Source: Perognathus longimembris pacificus
Lineage: Eukaryota; Chordata; Mammalia; Rodentia; Heteromyidae
Length of the DNA: 64,000 nucleotides
Assembly: GCF_023159225.1 (NCBI RefSeq)
Contig: NC_063174.1
Span: 27,115,983-27,179,982, forward strand
Direction of reading: 5' to 3'
Shown here: positions 32,708-42,955 of the stretch, piece by piece
How the letters are laid out: every line of letters starts with the position of its first letter
How positions within the stretch are numbered: position 1 is the stretch's first letter
Notes under the pieces: generated by a model
What the model was told of the DNA's origin: nothing
The model's input: only the letters and a program-made list of their open reading frames with translations
The model's database searches: none
Program-made: the position numbers and the translations under genes

Positions 32708-32895
32708 GTGTATTAGTTAGCTTTCTGTTGCTGTAACAAATGCCTAAGATCGTTAACTAAGACAGAGGTTTACTTTTGCCCATGGCTTCAGGGGGTCCTC
32801 ATCCATGGTTGGCCCCCATTGATTTTGGGATGGTGATGAGGCATGATGTCACAGCAGGGTTACTTGGAAGAGGAAGTTGTTTACCTTATGGCATC
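32708..32895 (-). mobile_element. MaLR-type LTR, right part
   Basis: TGTATTAGTTAGCTTTCTGT, TGCTGTAACAAATGCCTAAG and ATGGTGATGAGGCATGATG: the inverted end of a MaLR-type LTR. Cut off on the high-coordinate side by an L1-like repeat. Confidence 0.6.
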
Positions 32896-33300
32896 TAGAA
32901 GGCAAAATACGGGGGGCAGAAAAGAGAGAGGGGTTGACAAATATAGGGGAAAGGAGGCAGGGAGAATGCAGAATTCATTGTACATACCACAAGATTAAGA
33001 AAAATCAGGGAAGGGGTGGGTCGAAGGATGTTGAAAGGATGACACAGATCAAGATGCATTGTATACACATACTACTTTGTTAAATGACAAAAAAATTCAG
33101 TACATATGCTAAAAAGTTAATAAAAGTAAGGGAAGGGACAGATTGGGAGGGGGTGAGTGAAAATGTTGAAAGGGGTGACATTGATCAAGATGCACTGTTT
33201 TCAGAAACTGTTTTGCTGAATGGCAACTCCTTTGTACAACTACTTAAGATAATAACAATTTTTAAAGTATTAAAAAATGTAAAGATTTAAAATAAAGATC
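32896..33300 (+). mobile_element. Two tandem old L1-like 3' ends
   Basis: Unit 1 (about 32896-33090) and unit 2 (about 33091-33300) each carry GGGAAGGG(G/A), GATGTTGAAAGG / AATGTTGAAAGG, ATCAAGATGCA(T/C)TGT, and CTTTGTTAAATGACAA / TTTTGCTGAATGGCAA. Unit 2 follows unit 1 without a spacer. Confidence 0.55.
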
Positions 33301-33394
33301 AAAATCACATAAAAATAAAAATTTTTTAAAAGAAAGGCAAAAACTGAATTTCAGGCTCAACTTTTTGCATGTATATGTGGATTTGTGTGTGTGT

Positions 33395-33633
33395 GCTGGT
33401 CCTGGGGCTTGAACTCCGGGCACGACCTTGTTTGAACTGCTGTTTTTAAGCTTTTTTGTGCAAGGCTAGCACTCTACCCACTTGAGCCATAGCTCAACTT
33501 GTGGCCTTCTTGGCAGTTAATTGGAGATAAGAGTCTCATGGACCTTCCTGCCAGGGCTGGCTTTGAACCACTATCCTCAGATCTTAGCCTCCTGATAAGC
33601 TAGAATTACAAATATGAGCCACCAGCATCTAGT
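33395..33633 (-). mobile_element. Composite SINE
   Basis: GGTCCTGGGGCTTGAACTCC, CACTTGAGCCATAGCTC, GTTAATTGGAGATAAGAGTC, CAGATCTTAGCCTCCTG, GAGCCACCAGCATCTAG, inverted; (GT)n on the tail side. Confidence 0.87.
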
Positions 33634-33689
33634 TCAAACTCTTTTTAACCACTCTGGGCAAATAAATATTCCACATTGCTAATAGATCT

Positions 33690-33810
33690 TTATAATTAGG
33701 GAATAGCTTCACTTTAAAGATGAAAAGACTAAATGTATAGGAAGAGTTGGCTACCCCAAAAACCAAGCAAGAAACTGAGTCAAGACCTTTGTTCATATTA
33801 ATGCTCACTT
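33690..33810 (+). mobile_element. Possible MIR remnant
   Basis: CACTTTAAAGATGAAAAGAC, AGAAACTGAGTCAAGACC. MIR-like order, weak. Confidence 0.4.
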
Positions 33811-34155
33811 AGAGATGTGATTTTTCCTTGTGTTGCTTTTATCCACACAGCTTCCACTATGTGGTTTCAAAGCCATTACATTTCCTGGGCATGGAGATTT
33901 AAATGAGCTGAATATATCAGAAGAAGGCAACAAACAGCAAGACACATCATGTCATTTAATATTAGGTACAACTCATGCTGCTGAGCTGTGATTGGCTTTT
34001 GGTTAATATTGGATTTAGGTTCCTTACAGATAAAGGTGAAATGTGGCTGTATACACAGAGAGAAAACAGAATTGAATTACAAAGCATAGGACAAAAATAA
34101 AAATATGTAAATTCTCAAAAAAAAATGATGATTCTCCATTAAAAATTCTAGGCTC
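33811..34155. other. No recognised element
   Basis: AT-rich unique-looking sequence. Confidence 0.5.
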
Positions 34156-34795
34156 AAAATGAAAATATCATGTAAGGAAATGGAAGGACTTGGAAAAAAT
34201 TATACTAAGTGAAGTGAGCCAGACTCAAAGAAACATGGACTGTATTGTCTCCCTTATAGGCAATAATTAGCACAGGTTTAGGCAAGTCACAGCAGAGGAT
34301 CACAGAGCCCAATAGCTATACCCTTATGAACACATAAGATGATGCTAAGTGAAATGAACTCCATGTTGTAGAAATGATCGATATATCACAGTTGTAACTA
34401 CTTTCAACATCCCATGTATATCTGTAGCTTCTACTATTGATAATGTTCTTGTATCACCTTCCTGTGGTTGTATCTACACTATCTCTGTAATCTTGTCTGA
34501 GTATATTGGAAACCGTCTATACTGGTATTAGAACTAGGAAATTGAAATGGAATACCAAAATCGAGAGACACAGGGTAAAAAAAAGACAAACAACTACAAA
34601 AGCAATACTTGCAAAACTGTTTGGTGTAAGTGAACTGAACACCTCATGGGGGGAAAGGGAAAGGGGAGAGGAGAGAGGGGGAATGAGGGATGAGGTAACA
34701 AACAGTACAAAAAATGTACCCAATGCCTAACGTATGAAACTGTAACCTCTCTGTACATCAGTTTGATAATAAAAAGTTGAAAAAAAATGAAAATA
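34156..34795 (+). mobile_element. 5'-truncated L1 3' end with TSD
   Basis: It starts inside the last codons of ORF2 (AGGAAATGGAAGGACTTGG) and carries the full 3' UTR with the GGGGGGAAAGGGAAAGGGG tract at about 34650-34682 and an A-rich tail. Body about 34168-34783. TSD AAAATGAAAATA at 34156-34167 and 34784-34795. It is very similar to the L1 3' ends at 10105 and 45235. Confidence 0.93.
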
Positions 34796-34844
34796 GCACC
34801 TAGCAGTTATGAAGGGCAATGACAGTACTTTGGAATATGTCTGA

Positions 34845-34925
34845 GCTGAGAGTGCGGCTTATATGGTAGAGTCATTGCCTATGAAGGTGAGACCTTGAGT
34901 TCAAACTGCAGTACCATCCAAAACA
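34845..34925 (+). mobile_element. Diverged ID-like unit
   Basis: CTGAGCTGAGAGTGCGGCTT, ATATGGTAGAGTCATTGCC, GAGTTCAAACTGCAGTACC: ID order, old. Confidence 0.6.
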
Positions 34926-34961
34926 TTTTACAATAAATTCTAGGGAATGCTAATACAGGTT

Positions 34962-35055
34962 CGAGGAGGAGGAGGGGAGGAGGAGGAGGAGGAGGAGGAG
35001 GAGGAGGAGGAGGAGGAGGAGGAGGAGGAGGAAGGAGGAGGAGGGAGGAGGAGGA
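34962..35055 (+). repeat. (GGA)n microsatellite
   Basis: About 90 bases of GGA/GAG trinucleotides with two or three interruptions. The minus-strand poly-Pro and poly-Leu frames are artefacts. Confidence 0.96.
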
Positions 35056-35295
35056 AAACCACATTCAGCAGGTGAGAATAAGGGTAAGGGAGTGAATTTT
35101 TTCCTCACACTTCTTTTTTGCAAATATTTGGATAAAAAAAATACACACAAGATTGTCAGTTAAAGCGTGGTAGTCTAGGTTCGGGAGAGAGTCCATCACT
35201 CAGAAGGGTCCATCTCTCTCCTCTCATCTACTTTTTATTTTCTAGTGTGCATTTGTGTGTGAGTGTGTGTGCACACATGAGCATGCCTATGCATG

Positions 35296-35495
35296 CATGC
35301 TGTTCCTTAGCTTTTTCACTCAAGGCTAATACTTTCCCACCTGAGTGAGCCACAGCACTACTTCTGGTTTTCTGGTGATTAATTGGAGATAAAAGTTTCA
35401 TAGACTTTCCTGCCAGGGCTGCCTTTGAATTGCAATCCTCAGATCTCAGCCTATTGAATAGCTAGGATTATAGGCGTGAGCCACCAATGCCCAGC
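35296..35495 (-). mobile_element. Composite SINE
   Basis: CACTCAAGGCTAATACTTTC, GATTAATTGGAGATAAAAG, CTCAGATCTCAGCCTATTG, TATAGGCGTGAGCCACCAAT, inverted. A GT-rich patch (35245-35290) is on its tail side. Confidence 0.83.
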
Positions 35496-37106
35496 TTCTG
35501 CCTGCTTTCATGATGGAGCCAAAGTACTCAGTTCAAACCTTAGAAAGTTAAGGGAAGAATTTCTAGAAGTTTTACATTTTAACTTTTTTTTTGGTTGTTT
35601 TGTTTCATTACTGAAAGTCTGTATACTTTTTCAGGGCAATTCAAGGATTTAAGAGTTTATTTGATAAGTTCAAGATGTAATTTGACCTTTCTCTCTCAAA
35701 AGAGAAGTCCACAATCTCATTATCACCACCCCCACCACTTACACACCACCACCATCCCCCTGCCTGGCTCCTGCTCTTTGGGAGAAGATCATTTGAATCC
35801 ACACTCAGCCCTGCAGAGAGCACACTTGACACGGTGACAGAAAATCACTTTCTTGTAGGGAGCTTAATATGGTTTTCATCACTGAGGATCAGGAACCTCA
35901 GTCTGGTGTCACTGAGTAACACTAGGGGACACATGAAGCCTGCTGTGGCCATGGTTATATGGCTCTCTACTTCACTCTATTGCTAGCCAAACTCTTTTTA
36001 TTCCTTCTTCCAGGTTTTGGGAACTTTGAGAGGATTGCTTTAGCATTGAAGACTGTAGGGGAGAGAAGTGAGGTTTTTCTCAGTCCTGAGTCCCCCATTC
36101 GTAGGGGTGTCTCTGGATGACTCGGACTGTTTCTGGTCAATGTGGGTAGGCTGTGCAGTGCTGGTCTTTGCAAAGGTGATCTGTGCAGCCCTCTCATCAA
36201 CCTCCTCCTTTGGCCCTCCAGTGGTTCAACCCATCTCCTCTCTAAGGTGTCTCAATACTTGGCCCCGCAGGACCTGGGGGGCGCCCTCTTCTGCCCCTCT
36301 TTTTATTCCATGGGCCCTTATAGACACAGGTCCTCAGAGGCTTTCTATAATCTCTGAGGACTGAATAGAGGGATATGGGGTAGGATAACCAGCCAATCTC
36401 GCTCCTTGTTGCCTGGTTTTCTTGGCCCCAGGAGCCTCTATCTGCCTTGGTAGATCTCAATTTAGATGCCCTCTAATTCCCTGGCCTCCAGCAAGGCTAT
36501 GTTGGTATGTTTCGGTATCTTTACTGGCAGAGATTAAATATAGTAAAGATACATCACTAGTGAAGCTAAGCCAGCCAAGCCCTGAAGAAGGAGTCACAGC
36601 CTATGGACAGTACAGAACACACAAGGACTCTAGCACTTCACTCGGCCCCTTATGCTATAACCTGAGGCATGTCAGGGAGCAAGGGACGGAAATACAGGCA
36701 GTGAGCATGAGCTAAAGGATCTGTGTCAAAGCAGTCTCATCAGTTTAATGTGTGGTTGGCAATTATTTCTATTCTGTTCCTCTGAGGAACATCAGCTAGA
36801 TTATAAATAAGAAAAATGGAATTAGACTTCCTCTACTCATCTACGCTTAGAACTGCACTACATTTTGTGTTATCTCAAGTGCTACATTGAAATTTTAACA
36901 ATCCATCACAAAGAATGAAACCATTATTTTGTACAATTGGCATATACTATAAAAAGGCATAGTACATATAATTTACAAAGCAATTTTAACTATCTATTAT
37001 TTGTTTTTAAACCACAAAGATGACATGTGTAAATAAAAGTCATGCATATTATCCTCAGGCTTCATTTTAATAATTCCAAGTTGTCCTTATAAAACATTTG
37101 TTTTTT
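35496..37106. other. No recognised element
   Basis: About 1.6 kb. A relatively GC-rich part (36050-36480) has overlapping frames of 60-98 codons on both strands. These have no domain, no splice-site context and no agreement between strands. A perfect 8-base inverted repeat CCTCAGAG/CTCTGAGG lies at about 36333-36360. No gene is called. Confidence 0.4.
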
Positions 37107-37263
37107 GTCAGTCCTGGGGCTTAAACTCTGGTCTGGGCATTGTCCTTCCCCAGGCTGGCTTCAAGCCAGGCTCCTCAGATCTCAGCCTACTGAGTAGTCA
37201 GGATTACAGGCATGAGCCACTGGCACCCAGCTCTTTTTTTTTTTTTTGCCAGTCCTGGGGCTT
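37107..37263 (-). mobile_element. Deleted composite SINE and SINE 3' stub
   Basis: 37107-37232: CAGTCCTGGGGCTTAAACTC, CCCAGGCTGGCTTCAAGCC, TCAGATCTCAGCCTACTGAG, GCATGAGCCACTGGCACCC, with the middle missing. 37233-37263: T-run plus GCCAGTCCTGGGGCTT, only the last bases of an inverted ID-dimer-type SINE, cut where the inverted-repeat arm begins. Confidence 0.7.
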
Positions 37264-37590
37264 CTGCCACTGGAACTACACCTCAGGCCCTTTTTAATTC
37301 CCTTGTATTTTAAATAGGGTCTCTTTTTGCCTGGGCCAGCCTGATGTCTGCAGTTTTCTATTTACACTTCCAGTGTAAGTGGAATCATGGGCACATGCCA
37401 CTGTGCCAAGCTTTCTTATTGGTTGAAACAGGGAGAAGGGATAGTTTTCATGAACCTTTTGCCTGAGCTGGCCTTGAACTGCATCCCTTCAATTTCTACT
37501 CCCTGAATAGTAAAGATGATAGGCATATGCCTCCTTACCTGGCTGAGTGTTGAGGTTTTGAAAGGCCATTTTTCCCTCAGAAGTATTTTA
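37264..37590 (-). repeat. Inverted-repeat arm A (pairs with 50110-50437)
   Basis: 327 bases whose reverse complement matches 50110-50437 with about six differences by eye. It contains a SINE-derived unit with two B1-like halves (CTGGCCTTGAACTGCATCC and GCCTGGGCCAGCCTGATG on the plus strand) plus the start of an ID-like part. About 45 bases beyond the SINE (GAGGTTTTGAAAGGCCATTT, TTCCCTCAGAAGTATTTTA) also match. See findings. Confidence 0.88.
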
Positions 37591-37629
37591 GTTGGGCATA
37601 TGAAACATATGACTTTAAGTCTTCTTTTT

Positions 37630-38117
37630 TCTTTCTTTCTTTTTTTTTTTTTTTTTGCTAGTCCTGGAGGTTTTTTTGTTTGTTTGTTTGTTTGTTTTTA
37701 AGGCATCATCTGTGTGACTCTTTTATTTATTTATTTATTTATTTATTTAGCCAGTCCTGGGCCATGGACTCAGGGCCTGAGCACTGTCCCTGGCTTCCTT
37801 TTTGCTCAAGGCTATCACTCTGCCACTTGAGCCACAGCGCCACTTCTGGCCGTTTTCTGTATATGTGGTGCTGGGGAATCGAACCCAGGGCCTCACGTAT
37901 ACGAGGCAAGCTCTCTTGCCACTAGGCCATATCCCCAGCCCCTAGTCCTGGAGTTTTAACTGTCCCTGGCTTCTTTTTGCTCAAGGCTGGCACTTTGCCA
38001 CTTGAGCCACAGCGCCACTTCTGGCCATTTTCTGTATATGCGATGCTGAGGAATCGAACCCAGGGCTTCATGTATATGAGGCAAGCGTTCTTGACATTAG
38101 GCCATATTCCCAACCCC
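37630..38117 (-). mobile_element. ID-dimer SINE split by a second ID-dimer SINE
   Basis: The outer copy has its tail at 37630-37669 (T-run, GCTAGTCCTGGAG) and resumes at 37942-38117 (CTAGTCCTGGAGTTTTAAC ... GGCCATATTCCCAACCCC). The duplicated CTAGTCCTGGAG at 37658-37669 and 37942-37953 is the TSD of the inner copy. Confidence 0.9.
37670..37941 (-). mobile_element. Inner ID-dimer SINE with bipartite tail
   Basis: Full-length inverted copy (about 37748-37941, GCCAGTCCTGGGCCATGGAC ... GGCCATATCCCCAGCCCC). On the minus strand its tail is (TAAA)n, then a 23-base non-A segment (about 37699-37722), then (AAAC)n to 37670. Confidence 0.9.
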
Positions 38118-38194
38118 AAGCACCCCGCTCTTATCAAACCTTGTATGTCATATTTTACTGCAATTCTATGTAAATTGCTTGGCCTTGCACTGCC

Positions 38195-38365
38195 CGGTGA
38201 ACCTTATAATTCTTCAAGACAGAGGCAAGAGTGTGTTGTCCATATTTTTCAGGAGACGTTAAGCATGCCAAATAATTGCCTAAGGTCATGGAGTTATAAG
38301 AGACAGAATCCAGCCCTGAAGCCAGGCAGAGTCCATTTCCAATGTTGGTTCTATCGTGCTATTCA
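38195..38365 (+). mobile_element. MIR remnant
   Basis: ATTGCCTAAGGTCATGGAGT, AAGAGACAGAATCCAGCCC, CAGAGTCCATTTCCAATG: MIR 3' half in order. Confidence 0.6.
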
Positions 38366-38962
38366 TGACTTTGTCTCCCTTCATTACCAGGCTGCTAAAA
38401 CATGAGCATCTCTGCTAGTCAACTTCCCTTCATGATCAGAGAACTTTACCTGGAAACTGCTATTTTCTATTTTATTTATATCTATTCTGATTATTGTTAT
38501 TTCTTTACTTTTGCTTACTATGGTTTCATTAGACGTCTTTAAGACCTCTCCTTTACAAAGAAATAATGTAAACATCTAGTGCTATAGATTTTCCTTCAAG
38601 TACTGCTCTTGCAGTAACTCACTTTTAGGTATGTTTCATTTTAATTTTACTTCATTTAGTTAAAAGTTCAGAGAAACCTTTGCTGCTTTTTTTCTTTTAG
38701 GAGGTTGTTAGTTACTTTCTAAACATTGGGAAGATTTTCCAAATGTTTTGATGTTAACAATTTCCAAATCAATTCCATGTAGAAAAATAAACATGTTATA
38801 AATGAGTTATATACTTTTATATTTATATTTGTATTTATGATTCAAATGTAGCCTATCTTGGTATATTCTCTGTACTTTGGTGCTTTTATGTGCAATGTTT
38901 TGTAATTGAATTAAGTTTAAATTGTACATCTTGCTGTTGTATTTTATTTGTCCTACCTACTC
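38366..38962. other. No recognised element
   Basis: Very AT-rich unique-looking sequence. Confidence 0.5.
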
Positions 38963-39155
38963 AATATTTTTATTTTTTTTCAAATTTTTATTATCAAACT
39001 GATGTACAGAGAGGTTACAGTTTCATACATTAGGCATTGGATACATTTCTTGTACTGTTTGTTACCTTGTCCCTCATACCCCCCCTCCCCCTTACCCTTT
39101 CCTCCCCTGAGGTGTTCAGTTCACTTACACCAAACAGTTAATATTTTTATTTTTT
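38963..39155 (-). mobile_element. Very short 5'-truncated L1 3' end with TSD
   Basis: Only about 160 bases of minus-strand L1 3' UTR: CAAACTGATGTACAGAGAGG, CAGTTTCATACATTAGGC, TGTACTGTTTGTTACC, a C-rich tract, CACTTACACCAAACAG. TSD AATATTTTTATTTTTT at 38963-38978 and 39140-39155. Confidence 0.92.
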
Positions 39156-39369
39156 ATTAGTGCTTTCTTTCAGATGAAGGTTTGCAGGATTCCATTTTAT
39201 TCTGTTTGTTGATTTATAAATTATGCATATTTATTTGTTTAATTCATTTGGTAGTTGATCTAGGTTTTTCAGTATGTGTCTACAGCCTATTACAATCCAT
39301 TTTCAAGCAATAATATGACAATGTATAGATTAAGAGCCTTACATTTCTATGTTTCCATTTATTTTGTGT
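39156..39369. other. No recognised element
   Basis: AT-rich spacer. Confidence 0.5.
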
Positions 39370-39460
39370 CCATACTAGGGCTTGAACTCATGGCCTTGAA
39401 CTCTTGTATGGCTTTTTTACTCAAGGCTGGAACTCTATCATTTGAGCCACACCTTCAGTT
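39370..39460 (-). mobile_element. Composite SINE, right-arm fragment
   Basis: ATACTAGGGCTTGAACTCAT, ACTCAAGGCTGGAACTCTAT, CATTTGAGCCACACC. Only the 3' arm is present. Confidence 0.75.
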
Positions 39461-39907
39461 CCTTGTATGCTCCATTACTTATCTCTTAGGCTTTATTACA
39501 TATTATCACCTTTCTGTTTATAAGTCTCACAATATAATGCTATTTTTTTTAGATTTTTAAAGATTTATCTTTTAAAGAAACTTGAAACAAAAATGTTTCG
39601 TATTTAAAACACAAGAAGAACATACAATTTCTGCATACTTTATAGTACTATTTTTTTCTTCTTTCAGAACACATAGGAACCATAGACACAAGAACATAGT
39701 TGCAATAACTATTCTAATGTTCTTATCTTGTCTGCTAATTCTAATATCTATATGAGTTCTGGGTCTGTATGTTAATGACTTTCCTCCTAACTATGCATCT
39801 TCTGAGGAACCTAGTTTCATACCCAGCAATCTTTGATCAGATGCTAAGCATTGTAAGTTGTGGGGTACTGGATTTTTTAAATGTAACACTACTCAGTGTG
39901 AGATCAA
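39461..39907. other. No recognised element
   Basis: AT-rich unique-looking sequence. Confidence 0.5.
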
Positions 39908-40010
39908 CATTTGTTTCCTTGAGACAGGGCCTCAGGATGTAGTCTAGGCAATTCTCCAACTTGTTGTTCTCCTGCCTTGGTTTTCTGGGTGCTGGTGCCT
40001 TTCAACATGC
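39908..40010 (-). mobile_element. B1-like SINE
   Basis: TTGAGACAGGGCCTCAGGATG, TAGTCTAGGCAATTCTCCAA, TCTCCTGCCTTGGTTTTCTG, GGTGCTGGTGCC, inverted. Confidence 0.7.
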
Positions 40011-40599
40011 ATGAGTAGCTCTTAGAACACTTGATGCTGGGCTGCTCCCTTCTGGAATGCAGCTGCCACACCCTGAGAATCCCACACCACAGAAGAGGCT
40101 CTGAGTGGGCATACTAGTTGATTGCTTTAGTTGAGTCCCCCAGTAGCCAAAGTCAACTGCCAGCCATGTGATTGATTCAGGTTGGATGTCAACCCGAGTT
40201 GGGTCTTCAAATGATCCCTGTTCCAGTCTCTATCTTCTGAGATGAGATGTCAAACAAGGGTCTTCCAGTGGAACCCCAGCAAGCCACAGAGGCATGAGAG
40301 ATAATGAACTGTGATTTTAAGCACTAACTAGGCTTTGGGGTAGGTTATTATGTGGTAATGGACCACTAAAATGCATGTTCCTTTGCTCTCTATGCCTGGA
40401 TTCTAAGAACCTATAACCTGTTCTGCCTAAATGTAAGGAGAAAATACAATATAAAATTGTGGCCATTTCAAATCATCATGCCTCTTGGATGCTATATGGA
40501 AAAGATACAAGTTCACAGCTCATTTACAGTAATTTTAGGCATAAATATATGAAAATAATGGTTGTCTGTCAAGTACTTACTGTCTTAAACTTTCCCCTG
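40011..40599. other. No recognised element
   Basis: Unique-looking sequence. Confidence 0.5.
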
Positions 40600-40727
40600 G
40601 CTCTGGTAATTTTAACTGTATTTTTTTCTCTTCTTTTTTGGTACTGGGGATCAAACCCAGGACGATGCACTTGCTAGGCAAGTACATTGCCATTGAGCTA
40701 CATCCCAGCCTGCTCTGGGAATTTTAA
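40600..40727 (-). mobile_element. Monomeric ID element with TSD
   Basis: TTTTTTGGTACTGGGGATC, AAACCCAGGACGATGCACTT, GCTAGGCAAGTACATTGCC, ATTGAGCTACATCCCAGCC. Flanked by GCTCTGG(T/G)AATTTTAA at 40600-40615 and 40712-40727 (one mismatch). Confidence 0.93.
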
Positions 40728-40927
40728 ATTGTCTTTTTATCCACATAATCTGGATGCTATTGAGTTCCAGAATTTTTAAAACTTGATGTGGGTAAAATGA
40801 AAAATTGCTCTTTCAGGAGTGCATAACTTTTCCTTTGTGCAGAATGGTTTAAAGCAAGAAAATCTAATGCATTTTTGGTTATGTAAAAACATTACAGTTT
40901 CTTTCATGAAAACACAGACGTTTAGTC

Positions 40928-41090
40928 AGATATGTAGTGTACAAGTATAATTCCAACTACTCAGGAGGCAGAGGCAGGGAGATCTCAGACTCAAGGCCAG
41001 GCCAGGCAAAGCTGTAAGATCTTGTCTCAAAAAACAAGACACAAAGTGGTAGAGTTCAGACTCCCTTCCCAGTGCTGAAGAAAATCTCGA
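40928..41090 (+). mobile_element. B4-like SINE (B1 + partial ID)
   Basis: B1-like: CAACTACTCAGGAGGCAGAG, CAAGGCCAGGCCAGGCAAAG, TAAGATCTTGTCTCAAAAAA. Followed by AAAGTGGTAGAGTTCAGACT and CCCAGTGCTGAAG, the remains of an ID arm. Confidence 0.75.
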
Positions 41091-41692
41091 AAATCTCAAA
41101 CAAACCCAGGAGTTTGAGGCTGCTACTCTACAGAGCTGAGAGTTGTAAAGTTAATCTCACTTATAAGTCATTATTATTTTGTAGCTAATATGATCTCTAA
41201 TGCAGTCATTCTTGAACTTGAAGCTACTCTTGAAAGAAAAAATAATTAAAATCCTCAACACTGTTTCAAGTGACTACTGTTATAAAATCACTTAGCAATT
41301 TACAAACAAAGAAACATGCATTGAGGTCCTACTATGTGCTGCGCATCACTGGAGGCATTGGAGACAATGTCCTTGAAAGCAGGAAATGTATAACATATGG
41401 AATTACCATTAGGAGTGAGCCCAACCATTTGTGTTCTATGCATAGTATTATCCAAGGTAGAAAAATTCACATTTGAGACATATACTAATGTTACAAAATT
41501 ATGTGGTCTTTGGAAGGCTAAAAGGGAGCCAGATGAGATTAGGTGTTCATGCTGTTAATTGCTCTGGAAAAGGGCTAAATCAAAAGCAGGCCTCACACAA
41601 GGTAAAGACACCTCTGCCAGGTTCTGCCAGAACTGGAAACTGGAACAGAAAGTTTCCTGCTGAAGAAGGAACCACAGACACAAGCATTGTAG
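41091..41692. other. Mostly unassigned; possible L2/MIR3 piece
   Basis: GCATTGAGGTCCTACTATGTG, CTGCGCATCACTGGAGGCATTGG (about 41318-41365; quoted in parts) resembles the 'TACTATGTGCCAGGCACTG' block of old L2/MIR3 elements. Nothing else was recognised. Confidence 0.4.
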
Positions 41693-41855
41693 ACCTCCCT
41701 CCCTCCCTCCCTTCTTTCCTTCCTTCCTTTCTTTTTTCTTTTGTTCTCTTTCTTTGATTTCTTTCCTTCATTTCTCTCTCTTTCATCTTTCCTTCTTCTC
41801 TTTCATGAGTCCTTGCTTCCTTTTTTAATCTTTCTTTTTCGTGTGTGTGTGTGTG
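41693..41855 (+). repeat. Polypyrimidine tract and (GT)n
   Basis: C/T-rich CCCTCC and CTTCCTT units to about 41830, then a short GTGTGT array, on the tail side of an inverted composite SINE. Confidence 0.92.
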
Positions 41856-42075
41856 TTGGTACTGAGGCCTGAGCTCAGGGCCTGGGCGCTGTCCCTTAGC
41901 ATTTTTCCTCAAGACTGGTGCTTTACCACTTGAGTTATACTTCAACGTCTGGCTTTTTGTATGCTTAATTGGCTATAGGAGTCTCACAGACTTTTCTACC
42001 TGGGATACTTTCAAACTGAAATACTCAGATCTCAGCCTCCTAAGTAGCTAGTATCATAGGTGTGAGCCACTGTTT
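41856..42075 (-). mobile_element. Composite SINE
   Basis: GGTACTGAGGCCTGAGCTCAG, GCTTTACCACTTGAGTTATA, TTAATTGGCTATAGGAGTC, CAGATCTCAGCCTCCTAAGT, GGTGTGAGCCACTG, inverted. Confidence 0.83.
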
Positions 42076-42225
42076 CTCTCTCTCTCTCTCTCTCTCATCT
42101 CTCTTATTCTCTCTCTCTATTCCTTCTTTTATGTGGTCTATTGGAGTTTGAACTCAGAGCTTTGAACTTTTACTTGGCTTTTGAGCTCACATCTAGTGCA
42201 CTTCCATTAGATGCCTCCAATCCAG
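42076..42225 (-). mobile_element. (CT)n and partial SINE right arm
   Basis: CT array at 42074-42120, then TGGAGTTTGAACTCAGAGC and TTTTACTTGGCTTTTGAGC, a degraded inverted SINE right arm. Confidence 0.5.
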
Positions 42226-42649
42226 TGATATGGGCATTTTTTTAATCTATAGAATGTTTGAAAGTTGGAGAAAAATTATTAGCTCCAAAATATAAAAGCT
42301 GTCATGTCAATATTAATAGATGTTTAATTAAATGCCTACAAAATATAGCATTATGTCAACCACACTAATTTTTAAAATTAGGATCCATTAAAATGTCATC
42401 ACATTTGGAAATAATTAATGGGTCAGATCATCTCATTTTGCAAGAATTCTCAAGTATGCACTGTGGCTGCCAAGAAATCATTGCCAATCATAAGTTAAAT
42501 GAGTTGCCAAATAATTTCCAAAGGAAACACAAAATCCATTCAAAAGATTACTATTATGTTAATATGGGATGTGGAGATGTGTCAGCATACTTGAAAGAAG
42601 TAGAATATGACCTCTAACCATTTGTTGCAAGCAATAACAGTATTTATTT
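42226..42649. other. No recognised element
   Basis: AT-rich. A 74-codon frame (42393-42617) has no recognised domain. Confidence 0.45.
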
Positions 42650-42955
42650 CATTTTTGTTTCTTTTGGTGGAGTTAGAACTCAGGCCTTCACATTTACTAG
42701 ACAGGCACTATATTACTGGGTCCATGACCCTAGTGCTTTTTTACTTTAGCTTTCAGGTAGGTTCTTGTGTTTTTGCCCACAACCAGCCTCAGATCAAAAG
42801 CCTTCTACCTATGCCCTCCCATATAGCTGTAATTGCAGGTGTATACCACTATACCCAGAATCTTGATAACTTTTTGCTTTGCACCAAAATTCTCCCAATC
42901 TCTGACTCCTGTGTAGCTGAGATTACAGCCATGAAGTATCCTGTCTGGTATAATC
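42650..42955 (-). mobile_element. B4-like SINE and a second B1-like piece
   Basis: ID-like part inverted (GTTAGAACTCAGGCCTTCAC, CTAGACAGGCACTATATTAC), then B1-like part (CTCAGATCAAAAGCCTTCTA, TAGCTGTAATTGCAGGTG). A further B1-like end reads GACTCCTGTGTAGCTGAGAT at about 42905-42945. Confidence 0.6.

Noticed and set aside
35000..35064. Proline-rich minus-strand peptide
   Set aside because: Product of the (GGA)n microsatellite.
36068..36364. 98-codon frame in a GC-richer patch
   Set aside because: Frames of similar length exist on both strands in the same place; no protein family recognised.
37977..38405. 142-codon plus-strand frame
   Set aside because: Starts in an inverted ID-dimer SINE and ends in a MIR; no domain.
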